NCBI RefSeq assembly: GCF_002198115.1 | Contig: NZ_NGNR01000001.1 | Location: forward strand, 62,001 to 126,000 | From: Robiginitalea sediminis | GTDB taxonomy: Bacteria; Bacteroidota; Bacteroidia; Flavobacteriales; Flavobacteriaceae | Direction of reading: 5' to 3' | Length of the DNA stretch: 64,000 nucleotides | In this document: one piece after another, positions 25,770 to 34,563 of the stretch | How positions within the stretch are numbered: position 1 is the stretch's first letter | How the letters are laid out: each line of letters starts with the position of its first letter | Position numbers and translations under genes: made by a program | The notes under the pieces: model-generated | The model's input: the letters and a program-made list of their open reading frames with translations, nothing else | The model's database searches: none | What the model was told of the DNA's origin: nothing

Positions 25770-26420
25770 TTAGTTTCTGTTCATGGCAGACAGCATACCT
25801 CCGTAAACGCCGTTCAGGGAAGAAAGGTTGCTGGCCAGGGATTCCATCTGATCTTTGAGGGCTCCTGCATTCTGTACCACTTCCTCGTTGATGGAAGCCT
25901 GACGGGAGGCATTCTCCAACTGAACCTTGTAAAGGCTGTTCAGGGATTCCATTTGAGAAGCGGCCTGAGAGAGCTCGTCGTTGTATTTCTTGGTAGACTG
26001 GATGGCATCGGCAGTCGGGGCAATGCCTTTGGCAGCACCTTCGAAGTTGCGGATGCTCTCGCCCAGGCTGGTCATCAGCTCGGCGTCGATGTTGGCTTCT
26101 TTCAGCAGCTCATCGAGCTTCTTGGAAAGCAGACCTTCGGCTTCCTTGGCCTCGGCAGCAGCATTCTTACCACCTTTGGATTGTCCTCCGGAAAGTTCCG
26201 GGTACACCAGGGACCAGTCGTATTCGTCGTCTACCGGTTCAAAGGCGCTTATCGCGAAGATCAGGGCTTCGGTAATAAGACCTACCGCGAGAAGCAGACC
26301 ACCGGTAAGGGGGCCAAACTCCCAGTGAAGGATCTTGAACAGGGCCCCGATGATTACCACCGAAGCTCCAAGGCCGTAGGCCATGTTAAAGAGCTTTTTT
26401 GTTGATTTAGATTGTGCCAT
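25770..26420 (-). CDS. gldL: GldL, type IX secretion motor membrane subunit
   Basis: A 216-aa inner membrane protein. Two N-terminal helices (about residues 11-31 and 38-58) carry K29, H32 and E51, which correspond to the charged residues K27, H30 and E49 described for proton flow in Flavobacterium johnsoniae GldL. The rest is a cytoplasmic helical domain. Five GldL copies surround two GldM helices to form the proton-driven motor. The intact charged residues suggest a working motor. It lies 79 bases downstream of gldK. Confidence 0.95.
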   Translation of the reverse strand: MAQSKSTKKLFNMAYGLGASVVIIGALFKILHWEFGPLTGGLLLAVGLITEALIFAISAFEPVDDEYDWSLVYPELSGGQSKGGKNAAAEAKEAEGLLSKKLDELLKEANIDAELMTSLGESIRNFEGAAKGIAPTADAIQSTKKYNDELSQAASQMESLNSLYKVQLENASRQASINEEVVQNAGALKDQMESLASNLSSLNGVYGGMLSAMNRN

Positions 26421-26499
26421 AATTTGAAATTTAAATGAAGATTGAAGTTAACAATAAGTATTTGGTTGCGTTTGTTCGGTTTTGAATACCGGGGGATGT

Positions 26500-27852
26500 T
26501 TACTGGGTTGAATCTTCTTCTCCCATGTAATCCTGTACGGTGCGGAAGCCAATGTAGCTCCGGGCCGAATCCCTGTATTCGTAATCTCGCGTACTCACCT
26601 GAAGGAAGTACGCCACATCCTTCCAGGACCCACCCCGGATCACTTTCCGGGTGTTGTTCTGGGTATCCGCATTCGGGTTCATTGTGGATGCGTACTCGTA
26701 GGAACCGGAATAATAGCTGGAGTTGGTCCACTCCGAAACGTTTCCGGCCATATTGTAAAGGTTGTAATCGTTGGGCTCGTAAGACTTGGCCTCTACGGTG
26801 TAAAGGGCCTGGTCTGCGGCGTAGTCCCCACGCTGCGGCTTGAAGTTGGCCATAAAGCAGCCGGTATCGGAGATCACGTACGGGCCACCCCAGGGGTAGG
26901 TCCCCCCTTCGATGCCCCCGCGGGCTGCATATTCCCACTCGGCCTCGGTAGGCAGGCGGAACTGGTTCACAAACTGTTTACCGCGCTCGCGCTGGTCATC
27001 GTTCTTGTATTTGGTACGCCAGTTGCAGAACGCCTTGGCCTGGGTCCAGGACACCCCAACTACCGGGTAGTCGCTATAGGCATCGTGCCAGAAATAATCG
27101 TTGTGCATGGGCTCATTATAGGAGTACTCAAAGTCGCGGATCCAGACGGTGGTGTCCGGGTAGATGGACGTCTCCTCCTTGCGGATGAAATCCTTCCGGC
27201 GGCCGGTCTTGGCCCGGGCGGCGGCTTCGATATCCATCCAGGTATACTTATAAACGAGCTTGGTTACATCTATGGTGCGCTGCCCGTTGTATGCCTCTTC
27301 CTCAGGGATGTACATGGAGTCCATCACCTCGGCATAGTACTCGTCCGGGTAATCGGAGGTATCCCATACCAGGTCCTCATCCTTGTTGAGGGCGCGGTTT
27401 TCGAAATAATCCTCCCCGAAACCGTAATTGTCCATCATGTACTTGTCGTACACAGACAAGTTGGCGGTATCGGCATCCTTAAAGGCATATTGCCCGATCC
27501 CGTCGTCTTCCGGGCCCAGGCCGAGCTCGTCGGCCAGGATGGCCAGCTTGCTGCGCACAACCGAATCCTTTACCCATTCCACGAACTGACGGTATTCGCT
27601 ATTGGTAATCTCGGTGTCGTCCATATAAAAAGACCGGACGGTAACAGTCTTGGTAGGGGCATTGAGCAGGTTGCCCATATCTTCTTCGCTTTTACCCATT
27701 ATAAAGGAACCCCTTGGGATGAGTTCCATGCCATACGGTTTTTCTGGGTACCATTTTTTCCCGCGAACGCCTACCAGTTCCCCTTTTGATTTGGAACCAC
27801 AGCTACTCAGCAAAAAAACACACGCTAAAGATGAAAACAATAGCTTCTTCAT
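26500..27852 (-). CDS. gldK: GldK, type IX secretion lipoprotein (FGE fold)
   Basis: A 450-aa lipoprotein: the signal peptide ends at LLSSCGSK, with the lipidated cysteine. The body has the sulfatase-modifying-factor fold (FRLPTEAEWEYAARGG, MAGNVSEWTNS, IRGGSW), but the region after RGGSW lacks the catalytic cysteine pair, so it is structural rather than enzymatic, as known for GldK/PorK. It forms the outer ring of the type IX system with GldN. It is the first gene of the operon, with an AT-rich leader upstream. Confidence 0.94.
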   Translation of the reverse strand: MKKLLFSSLACVFLLSSCGSKSKGELVGVRGKKWYPEKPYGMELIPRGSFIMGKSEEDMGNLLNAPTKTVTVRSFYMDDTEITNSEYRQFVEWVKDSVVRSKLAILADELGLGPEDDGIGQYAFKDADTANLSVYDKYMMDNYGFGEDYFENRALNKDEDLVWDTSDYPDEYYAEVMDSMYIPEEEAYNGQRTIDVTKLVYKYTWMDIEAAARAKTGRRKDFIRKEETSIYPDTTVWIRDFEYSYNEPMHNDYFWHDAYSDYPVVGVSWTQAKAFCNWRTKYKNDDQRERGKQFVNQFRLPTEAEWEYAARGGIEGGTYPWGGPYVISDTGCFMANFKPQRGDYAADQALYTVEAKSYEPNDYNLYNMAGNVSEWTNSSYYSGSYEYASTMNPNADTQNNTRKVIRGGSWKDVAYFLQVSTRDYEYRDSARSYIGFRTVQDYMGEEDSTQ

Positions 27853-27968
27853 ACGTTAGGTCAATTTCGGTTAAGATTGTACGGTACTATCTTTTAATTA
27901 TTCACTAAAACTTAAAAACGAATAATTTATTGTACGATAGCGCCTAATCTCGCTAATTCAATGTCGGT
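27853..27968 (-). promoter_or_regulatory. AT-rich gldK leader with repeated ATTGTACG
   Basis: This 116-base spacer between gldK and the arginase-like gene is much richer in A/T than the flanking genes. ATTGTACG occurs twice, at 27876-27883 and 27929-27936. No exact TAnnTTTG was found on the minus strand, so the promoter position is not fixed; a regulated gldK promoter is inferred from position and composition. Confidence 0.4.
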
Positions 27969-29126
27969 TTAGTTGAAGCCTTTCTTGTAGGCCTTGAACC
28001 ACCGTTCCGGGATGTTCTGATCGCAGGCGTCCAGGTAGTCCCTCTCGGTGCAAGGTAATAACGCCGTTGCATTGGATTTAGTATGCCCTGTGAGCAGGTT
28101 TGGTACCTCCACCCACCAACGGGAGGTCAGGGCGCTTTTGTAGAAGTGCAGTTCTTCGGAATCGCAGGGTACGATGTAGTGGGTAAAATCCGGGTTGGAT
28201 TCCGAAGGATTTTCGCTAACGCGGAAGTTGTGCCCTTCCAGGAAATACCAGATCATCTGGGCTACCAGCTGGAAGGACTGGGGGTTGTTTTCAATTTCGA
28301 AGATCCCGAGGGCAGCTATCCGGTCGCCCATACCCGCATACCGGGTAATGGCGCAGATTTCCCGCCCGGTAAACCCATTGGGCGAGAAGTGTTCGCTCAT
28401 CCCCATTTCGCAGGCACGCACGGCACGGGCATCGATGCTCACCAGATGGGCGTTGCGCAGTACGGGCTCGGCAAGGGCCACGTCGGCCGTGATTTCCCCC
28501 AAGCGGTAGGCGTCGAAAAAGAGCCGTTCCATCAGGTCCACTTCTTCCTGGGCATTGAAGTAACTCTGGTACCCGATATTGGAAAAATTAAACAGGTTGT
28601 TCGGCTTGTCTGTAATGATCCGGCTCATGTAGGAATTGGAGGAGATCAGTTCCTCATCGGCGCCGAAGTCGAAGCGGCTGTCTACCGAAACCAGGTTGAC
28701 CATGTCTTTTATACCGTCGAAGGCGCGGTACATCGGGTAGGTAATATCCTGGGTGGCCCCCAGGACAATCGGGATGATTCCCTCCTCCAGGAGTCCGGCC
28801 ATAATTTCGCGCACCACGAAGTAGGTGTCATCCACGGTTTCCCCCTCATCGATATCCCCCAGGTCTATAATCGTATCGTTCCAGTTCCCCAGCATGAGGC
28901 GGTAGAGCTGCAGGCGGAGCTCCTCCAGGTCCAGGCGGTTGTGCTTCTTGATAAAGGCATTGCGGGACTCGAATACCCCCACTATGGCAAAGGTAGCCCC
29001 GGCCAGTACCGGGAGGCCATCCTGTTCGGTATGCTTATAGATAAGCTGGCCCAATGCCTGGGGAGGCATCAGTTCGCAATGGGCCAGGACTTTTTGGGAG
29101 ACGGGTTGGAGAAAATCGAATGCCAT
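27969..29126 (-). CDS. Arginase/formimidoylglutamase-fold protein with degraded metal site
   Basis: A 385-aa protein of the ureohydrolase fold. The three metal-binding motifs are recognisable but altered: GATQDIT where GGxH is expected, VDSRFDFG where DAHxD is expected, and SIDARAV where SxDxD is expected. Two histidines and one aspartate among the six manganese ligands are thus missing, so ordinary arginase or agmatinase chemistry is unlikely. Databases tend to call such proteins formimidoylglutamase. It sits between topA and gldK on the same strand; a link to the type IX system is suggested by position only. Confidence 0.75.
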   Translation of the reverse strand: MAFDFLQPVSQKVLAHCELMPPQALGQLIYKHTEQDGLPVLAGATFAIVGVFESRNAFIKKHNRLDLEELRLQLYRLMLGNWNDTIIDLGDIDEGETVDDTYFVVREIMAGLLEEGIIPIVLGATQDITYPMYRAFDGIKDMVNLVSVDSRFDFGADEELISSNSYMSRIITDKPNNLFNFSNIGYQSYFNAQEEVDLMERLFFDAYRLGEITADVALAEPVLRNAHLVSIDARAVRACEMGMSEHFSPNGFTGREICAITRYAGMGDRIAALGIFEIENNPQSFQLVAQMIWYFLEGHNFRVSENPSESNPDFTHYIVPCDSEELHFYKSALTSRWWVEVPNLLTGHTKSNATALLPCTERDYLDACDQNIPERWFKAYKKGFN

Positions 29127-29151
29127 GGGCCCTATACCTTATTCTATTATA

Positions 29152-31614
29152 CTAGCTTTTTTTCTTGGGTTTGCGTTTGGAGAGCAACTCCTGGGCCTGT
29201 TCCAGGGTCATACTTTCCGGGTCTGTATCCTTGGGGAGGTTTACCCGGGTCCGGCCTTTGATCAGTACCAGGTTGCCCCAGCGACCCTTTTCGATCCGCA
29301 CCTCGGCCTCGGGCCACTGCCGGACCTGTTTCTCCCGGTCCTTCTGCAGCTTGTCTTCAATCAATTCGGCGATATCCGAATCGGAAAGGTGGTCGAAGTC
29401 GTATTTCTTACCCACGTTAATAAACATGTCGTCCCATTTGATAAAAGGCCCGAACCTCCCTTTTCCCTTGGTCACGGGTTTGCCCTGGTACTCCGCAATG
29501 GGGGCGTCTGCCTTTTCCTTGGCCCGGATGAGCTCAGCAGCGCGCTCAAGGTCCACATCGAAAACACCCTCGTCCTTATCCAGGGAAACAAATTTCTTCC
29601 CGTAGCGCACATAGGGTCCGTAGCGGCCCACATTGGCTTCTACTTCCATCCCCTCGTAGGTGCCCAGTTTCCGGGGCAGCTTGAACAGGTCCATGGCCTC
29701 CTCGTAAGTAATGGTCCCTATGGACTGTTCCGGGAGCAGACTGGCAAAAAGCGGCTTCTCCTCCTCCTCGGCCGTCCCGATCTGCACCATAGGGCCAAAG
29801 CGGCCCAGCCGTACCGAAACCTGCCGGCCGGTCTTGGGGTCTGTCCCCAGGATGCGTTCGCCCTTGGCCCGGTCTGCATTTTCCTCCACGTCCTCCACGG
29901 TTGGGTGGAAGTCTTTATAAAAGGTACGGAGTACCTGCTGCCAGTCTTCGTCACCCGCAGCGATATCGTCGAAATCCTTTTCCACCTTGGCGGTGAAATT
30001 GTAGTCCAGGATATTGGCAAAATGGCTTACCAAAAAGTCGTTCACAATCATGCCGATGTCCGTGGGAACCAGTTTGCCCTTGTCCGAGCCCACCAGTTCC
30101 GTGAGGTCTTTGCCCTGAATCTGGCCGGCTTCCAGCACCAGCTGGCGGTAGGCCCGCTCCTGCCCTTCCACACTTCCCTTTTCCACATACCCACGGTTCT
30201 GGATGGTAGAGATGGTGGGGGCATAGGTAGAGGGCCGGCCAATGCCTAGTTCCTCGAGTTTCTTGACCAGAGAGGCTTCCGTATACCGGTAAGGCGGCCG
30301 CGTAAAGCGTTGGGTGGCGGTGATATAGTTACACTCCAGGCGGTCTCCCTTGCTCATGGCCGGCAACATGCCGTCCTGCTCTTCCAGATCCTCCTCATCC
30401 TTGCCTTCGAGGTAGACCTTTAAAAACCCGTCGAATGTGATGACCTCCCCGCTGGCATTGAAAAGGGCATCCTCCCGGTTGTTTCGTATCCGGACATTGG
30501 TGCGCTCCAGGCGGGCATCGGCCATCTGGGAGGCCAGGGTCCGCATCCGGATGAGTTCGTATAGGCGGGATTGGTCCCGATCCAGGTTGGGGTTCTGCAG
30601 GCGCATGTCCGTGGGGCGGATGGCTTCGTGCGCCTCCTGGGCCCCCTTTGTTTTGGAGCTGAACTGGCGCACCTTGCTATAGTCTTCCCCATAGGCCTCC
30701 ACAATGGCATCTTTGGCGGCTTGTATGGCTTCCCCCGAAAGGTTCACACTATCGGTACGCATATAGGTTATAAGCCCGGCCTCGTATAAGCGCTGGGCCA
30801 CCTGCATGGTGCGTGCCACAGAAAAATAGAGTTTCCGGGATGCCTCCTGTTGGAGGGTAGAGGTGGTAAAGGGCGGAGCGGGAGATTTTTTGGCAGGCTT
30901 GCTCTCGAGGCTGTCCACACTGAAGGCGGCATCGGACACGGATTGCAGAAAGGCTATGGCGGCCGATTCATCTGCAAAGGTCTCGTTCATCCGGGCGCGG
31001 AAAACACTCCCGCCTTCGGTGCGGAATTCCGCCACTACCCGGAAACTGCTCTCCGGGTTGAAGGCTTCGATTTCCCGTTCGCGCTCCACAATAAGCCGGA
31101 CCGCTACGGACTGTACCCGGCCGGCGGAAAGGCCTGGCTTGATTTTTTTCCAGAGTACCGGCGAGAGTTCATACCCCACCAGGCGGTCCAGGATCCGGCG
31201 CGCCTGCTGGGCATTGACCAGGTCGTAGTTAATGGTGCGCGGGTTTTCGATGGCCTTCTGGATGGCCGACTTGGTAATGGAGTTAAAAACAATCCGGCGG
31301 GTCTTGTCCCGGTCGAGTTTCAGGGTCTCGGCCAGGTGCCAGGAAATGGCTTCCCCTTCCCGGTCCTCATCGCTCGCCAGCCAGATGGTTTCGGCTTTGG
31401 AGGCGAGCTCCTTGAGTTTCTTGACCAGGGCTTTCTTTTCCTTGTCTACGACGTATTTAGGAGTGAAGTCCTTTTCTACGTCAACCCCGAGTTCCCGGGA
31501 GGGCAGGTCTGCAATGTGGCCGAAACTCGAGGTCACCTTGAAATCCTTTCCCAGGAATTTCTCAATGGTTTTAGCCTTTGCGGGCGACTCTACGATGACC
31601 AGGTTCTTTGCCAT
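29152..31614 (-). CDS. topA: DNA topoisomerase I
   Basis: An 820-aa type IA topoisomerase that relaxes negative supercoils. The Toprim domain starts at KNLVIVESPAKAKTIEKFLG, the strand-cleaving tyrosine is in LITYMRTDSVNLS, and the C-terminal third carries repeated topo-C modules (e.g. RYGPYVRYG, GRFGPFIKWD, GRWGNLVLIKG) instead of cysteine zinc fingers, which is usual for Bacteroidota. The C-terminus is lysine-rich (SKRKPKKKS). It is 25 bases upstream of the arginase-like gene. Confidence 0.95.
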   Translation of the reverse strand: MAKNLVIVESPAKAKTIEKFLGKDFKVTSSFGHIADLPSRELGVDVEKDFTPKYVVDKEKKALVKKLKELASKAETIWLASDEDREGEAISWHLAETLKLDRDKTRRIVFNSITKSAIQKAIENPRTINYDLVNAQQARRILDRLVGYELSPVLWKKIKPGLSAGRVQSVAVRLIVEREREIEAFNPESSFRVVAEFRTEGGSVFRARMNETFADESAAIAFLQSVSDAAFSVDSLESKPAKKSPAPPFTTSTLQQEASRKLYFSVARTMQVAQRLYEAGLITYMRTDSVNLSGEAIQAAKDAIVEAYGEDYSKVRQFSSKTKGAQEAHEAIRPTDMRLQNPNLDRDQSRLYELIRMRTLASQMADARLERTNVRIRNNREDALFNASGEVITFDGFLKVYLEGKDEEDLEEQDGMLPAMSKGDRLECNYITATQRFTRPPYRYTEASLVKKLEELGIGRPSTYAPTISTIQNRGYVEKGSVEGQERAYRQLVLEAGQIQGKDLTELVGSDKGKLVPTDIGMIVNDFLVSHFANILDYNFTAKVEKDFDDIAAGDEDWQQVLRTFYKDFHPTVEDVEENADRAKGERILGTDPKTGRQVSVRLGRFGPMVQIGTAEEEEKPLFASLLPEQSIGTITYEEAMDLFKLPRKLGTYEGMEVEANVGRYGPYVRYGKKFVSLDKDEGVFDVDLERAAELIRAKEKADAPIAEYQGKPVTKGKGRFGPFIKWDDMFINVGKKYDFDHLSDSDIAELIEDKLQKDREKQVRQWPEAEVRIEKGRWGNLVLIKGRTRVNLPKDTDPESMTLEQAQELLSKRKPKKKS

Positions 31615-31634
31615 TCAATGCGCGTTTTGGTTCA

Positions 31635-31642
31635 CAAAAGTA
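31635..31642 (-). promoter_or_regulatory. -7 element of topA (TACTTTTG)
   Basis: The minus strand reads TACTTTTG, an exact TAnnTTTG match 20 bases before the topA ATG. The upstream tract on this strand is rich in A but shows no TTG at the standard spacing. Confidence 0.55.
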
Positions 31643-31739
31643 TGGCAATTTTTTTATAGGTACCCCCAGGGCCCTTCCGGATTGTCCCGGAAAAAGGCCG
31701 CAACGAGACATCCGCCCGCCTCCCTTAAGGCGGGAAGAT

Positions 31740-32981
31740 TCAGTCTTTCAGCGAAAGGGTGCTGACCCATTCCAGCCCCGCCTCACTATAGGAATACTGT
31801 AAAAGTTCCCCGTCCCCCACCATCAGCAGGCGCTCCTGCAGCGGGATAACATCGTAGGCGTCAACTTCCTGGAACTGCCCCAGCAGTTGCAGGTCCATGA
31901 TGTCGGTTTTATCGTAGACCTTCAGGCCGGAAGACCCGTCGCAGACAAAAAGCTGGGTTCCCTTCAGGCCCAGGCCGTAGGGTTCATCCAGGGGGTATTG
32001 CACCGCGAGTTCCGGGCGGGTGATATCCGATATGTCCACGATGAACAGGCCGCTTTCCAGGGCGCCACACCCGTTACCTCCCCGGAGGGTCACATAGGCA
32101 TATTGCCCGTCTACCACCACCGGGTCGCAGGCTGTGCCATGCTGGAATTCCGATACAAAGGTGGGGGTGGCAGGGGCGGTGATATCGTAGATGTACATCC
32201 CGCGCATGCTGCCCAGAAATAAATGGTCGCCGTAGTTAAAAATGGTTTCAATATCGAAACCGGCAAAGACGTCCTCCAGGGCCACCGGGGCTTCCAGGTC
32301 CGAGATGTCAAAGACGTTGATGGTATGGCTGTCTACGGCATAGAGGTAGTCTGCCACAATCTTGAACCGGGCCAGGGACCCGCCTTGCCCGGTATCGGCA
32401 CTGGCGGCATCGGCAAACATCAGGACCTCCTCGTTCATCCGCTGACGCACCTCCTCTACCCTGCGCCGTTCCGAGGTCACCTCCCACCCAACCTGGATTT
32501 CAGTTTGGGGGTCCCAGTCTCCATATTCGATAAGGTCTGCCTCCAGGGGCCAGGCAAAATAGGATTGCAGGACACCCTCCAGGCGGGCAACGGGCCGGAT
32601 ATTCCCCATATCCGAAATATCCAGAACCACCAGGTCGGAGAGGCTGTCGGCAAAGAGGTAATCCCCCTTCACCGAGATATCCACGTTGCCGGGGATGCGT
32701 ATAAAACCGGTTTTTCTGGGGGATGCAGGATTGCTGTTGTCAATAACATGCACGCCTTTGTAGGGTTCGTTCACAAAAACATAATCCGCATAGGCATAGA
32801 TCTTCCCGGACTGCGCAATGGGCTGGGGGGCTACAATATCGAGGCTGTTGCTGAAGTCCTCGAGGGTCATGGTCAGGGGTCGGGCTACCAGGTAGTCCGC
32901 AAACTCGGGGTTGTCATCCTTTTCACAGGAGGACAGGCCGGCGGCAAGGGCAACTGCCAGCAGGATTCGAAGCGATTTCAT
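31740..32981 (-). CDS. LVIVD-repeat surface lipoprotein
   Basis: A 413-aa lipoprotein with a signal peptide ending at AAGLSSCEKDD. It is made of repeated beta-propeller blades with the LVIVD motif: HVIDNSNPASP, VVLDISDMGNIRP, NVFDISDLEAP, YIYDITAPATP and FIVDISDITRP. Such proteins are predicted propellers on the cell surface with a binding rather than catalytic role. Function unknown. It is divergent from miaB, with both -7 elements in the 139-base spacer. Confidence 0.83.
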   Translation of the reverse strand: MKSLRILLAVALAAGLSSCEKDDNPEFADYLVARPLTMTLEDFSNSLDIVAPQPIAQSGKIYAYADYVFVNEPYKGVHVIDNSNPASPRKTGFIRIPGNVDISVKGDYLFADSLSDLVVLDISDMGNIRPVARLEGVLQSYFAWPLEADLIEYGDWDPQTEIQVGWEVTSERRRVEEVRQRMNEEVLMFADAASADTGQGGSLARFKIVADYLYAVDSHTINVFDISDLEAPVALEDVFAGFDIETIFNYGDHLFLGSMRGMYIYDITAPATPTFVSEFQHGTACDPVVVDGQYAYVTLRGGNGCGALESGLFIVDISDITRPELAVQYPLDEPYGLGLKGTQLFVCDGSSGLKVYDKTDIMDLQLLGQFQEVDAYDVIPLQERLLMVGDGELLQYSYSEAGLEWVSTLSLKD

Positions 32982-33007
32982 AACCGTTTGTTTTTGGGGC
33001 TGTATCC

Positions 33008-33015
33008 CAAAGATA
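33008..33015 (-). promoter_or_regulatory. -7 element of the LVIVD gene (TATCTTTG)
   Basis: The minus strand reads TATCTTTG, an exact consensus match, 26 bases before the ATG at 32981. It faces the equivalent element of miaB in the same divergent spacer. Confidence 0.6.
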
Positions 33016-33065
33016 CAACGCAGGCAGCCCCGTTGCGTTTTTGCAAAAATTTAATTTCTGCCAAA

Positions 33066-33096
33066 TTGTCACTTCTATGCCGAAGTCGTATCTTTG
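33066..33096 (+). promoter_or_regulatory. Promoter of the miaB operon (TTG-N20-TATCTTTG)
   Basis: TTG at 33066-33068 and TATCTTTG at 33089-33096 are separated by 20 bases, agreeing with the Bacteroidota -33/-7 pattern. Transcription would begin close to 33103, giving a leader of about 18 bases before ATG 33121. It likely drives miaB and the closely packed genes after it. Confidence 0.65.
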
Positions 33097-33120
33097 CCTC
33101 CCTGCCGGAAAAAGGGAAAC

Positions 33121-34563
33121 ATGGAAAAGATCATAGACGAAGCCATACAGGGCAGCGCCCTGGAAACACACGGGCGGCAGACCAATGCCCGGAAACTGTA
33201 CATAGAGAGCTACGGCTGCCAGATGAATTTTTCGGACAGCGAAATCGTGGCGTCCATCCTGGCCGGGGAGGGGTTTAACACCACCCCCAAAATGGAAGAG
33301 GCAGACCTCATCCTGGTCAATACCTGCTCCATCCGTGACAAGGCGGAGCAAACCGTCCGCAAGCGCCTGGAGCAGTTCAACACCCTGAAAAGGGAGAGAC
33401 CCTCTATTAAGGTAGGGGTCCTGGGCTGCATGGCCGAACGCCTGAAAGCCCAACTCCTGGAAGAGGAAAAGATCGTCGATATGGTGGTAGGGCCCGATGC
33501 CTACAAGGACCTGCCCAATTTGGTGAGGGAAGTAGACGGGGGCGCGCAGGCGGTTAACGTTATCCTCTCCAAGGAGGAGACCTACGGGGACGTTTCCCCG
33601 GTGCGGCTGGCCTCCAACGGCGTAACGGCCTTTGTCTCCATTACCCGCGGGTGCGACAATATGTGCACCTTCTGCGTGGTCCCGTTTACCCGGGGCCGGG
33701 AACGCAGTCGCGACCCCCAGTCCATCCTGGAGGAAGTGGGCACGCTCTGGGAGCAGGGCTTCCGGGAAGTGACCCTTCTGGGCCAGAACGTAGACAGCTA
33801 CCTCTGGTATGGGGGAGGGCTCAAAAAGGATTTTGAAAAGGCGAGTGCCATCCAGAAAGCCAGCGCGGTGACCTTTGCCGGGTTGCTGGACCAGGTGGCC
33901 ACGGCCTACCCGGGGATGCGGATCCGCTTTTCCACCTCCAACCCCCAGGACATGACCCTGGAGGTAATCGAGACCATGGCCCGCCACCGGAATATCTGCA
34001 AGTACATCCACCTGCCGGTTCAGAGCGGGAGCGACCGCATCCTGCAGGCCATGAACCGCCTGCACACCCGGAAGGAGTATATGGAACTGATAGACAACAT
34101 CCGCCGGATTATCCCGGAATGCGGGATCAGCCAGGACATGATTGCCGGCTTCCCCACCGAGACGGAGGAGGACCACCAGCAAACCCTGTCCCTGATGGAG
34201 TACGTCAAATACGACTTCGGCTTTATGTTTGCCTATTCGGAGCGGCCCGGAACCCTGGCGGCCCGGAAGATGGAGGACGATGTGCCGGAGGCCGATAAAA
34301 AACGCCGGCTCCGTGAAATCATCGAGCTCCAGCAGCAGCACAGCCTCTGGCGCAACCAGCAACACCTGGGCCAGGTGGAGGAAGTCCTCATAGAAGGGCC
34401 TTCCAAACGGTCCGACGCCCACTGGATGGGGCGCAATACCCAGAATACAGTGGTGGTCTTCCCCAAGGAAAACTACCGCAAAGGGGAATTGGTCAATGTC
34501 CGGATCGAAGACTGTACCTCGGCTACCCTGCTGGGGACAGCCGTCGGGTATTCAAATTCGTGA
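33121..34563 (+). CDS. miaB: tRNA (N6-isopentenyladenosine-37-C2)-methylthiotransferase MiaB
   Basis: A 480-aa radical-SAM enzyme that methylthiolates i6A37 in tRNAs. The N-terminal domain has the auxiliary cluster cysteines in [17 protein letters not shown] and GCMAERLK; the radical-SAM cluster is [10 protein letters not shown]; a TRAM domain ends the protein. The ATG at 33121 is chosen because the conserved part starts soon after and the promoter lies directly upstream; a TTG at 33094 in frame would overlap the promoter. The stop overlaps the next start by 4 bases. Confidence 0.95.
   Translation: MEKIIDEAIQGSALETHGRQTNARKLYIESYGCQMNFSDSEIVASILAGEGFNTTPKMEEADLILVNTCSIRDKAEQTVRKRLEQFNTLKRERPSIKVGVLGCMAERLKAQLLEEEKIVDMVVGPDAYKDLPNLVREVDGGAQAVNVILSKEETYGDVSPVRLASNGVTAFVSITRGCDNMCTFCVVPFTRGRERSRDPQSILEEVGTLWEQGFREVTLLGQNVDSYLWYGGGLKKDFEKASAIQKASAVTFAGLLDQVATAYPGMRIRFSTSNPQDMTLEVIETMARHRNICKYIHLPVQSGSDRILQAMNRLHTRKEYMELIDNIRRIIPECGISQDMIAGFPTETEEDHQQTLSLMEYVKYDFGFMFAYSERPGTLAARKMEDDVPEADKKRRLREIIELQQQHSLWRNQQHLGQVEEVLIEGPSKRSDAHWMGRNTQNTVVVFPKENYRKGELVNVRIEDCTSATLLGTAVGYSNS

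Noticed and set aside
32923-34422. Long minus-strand open frame opposite miaB
   Set aside because: It would cover the divergent promoter region and part of the LVIVD gene, and has no domain; miaB is unmistakable on the plus strand.
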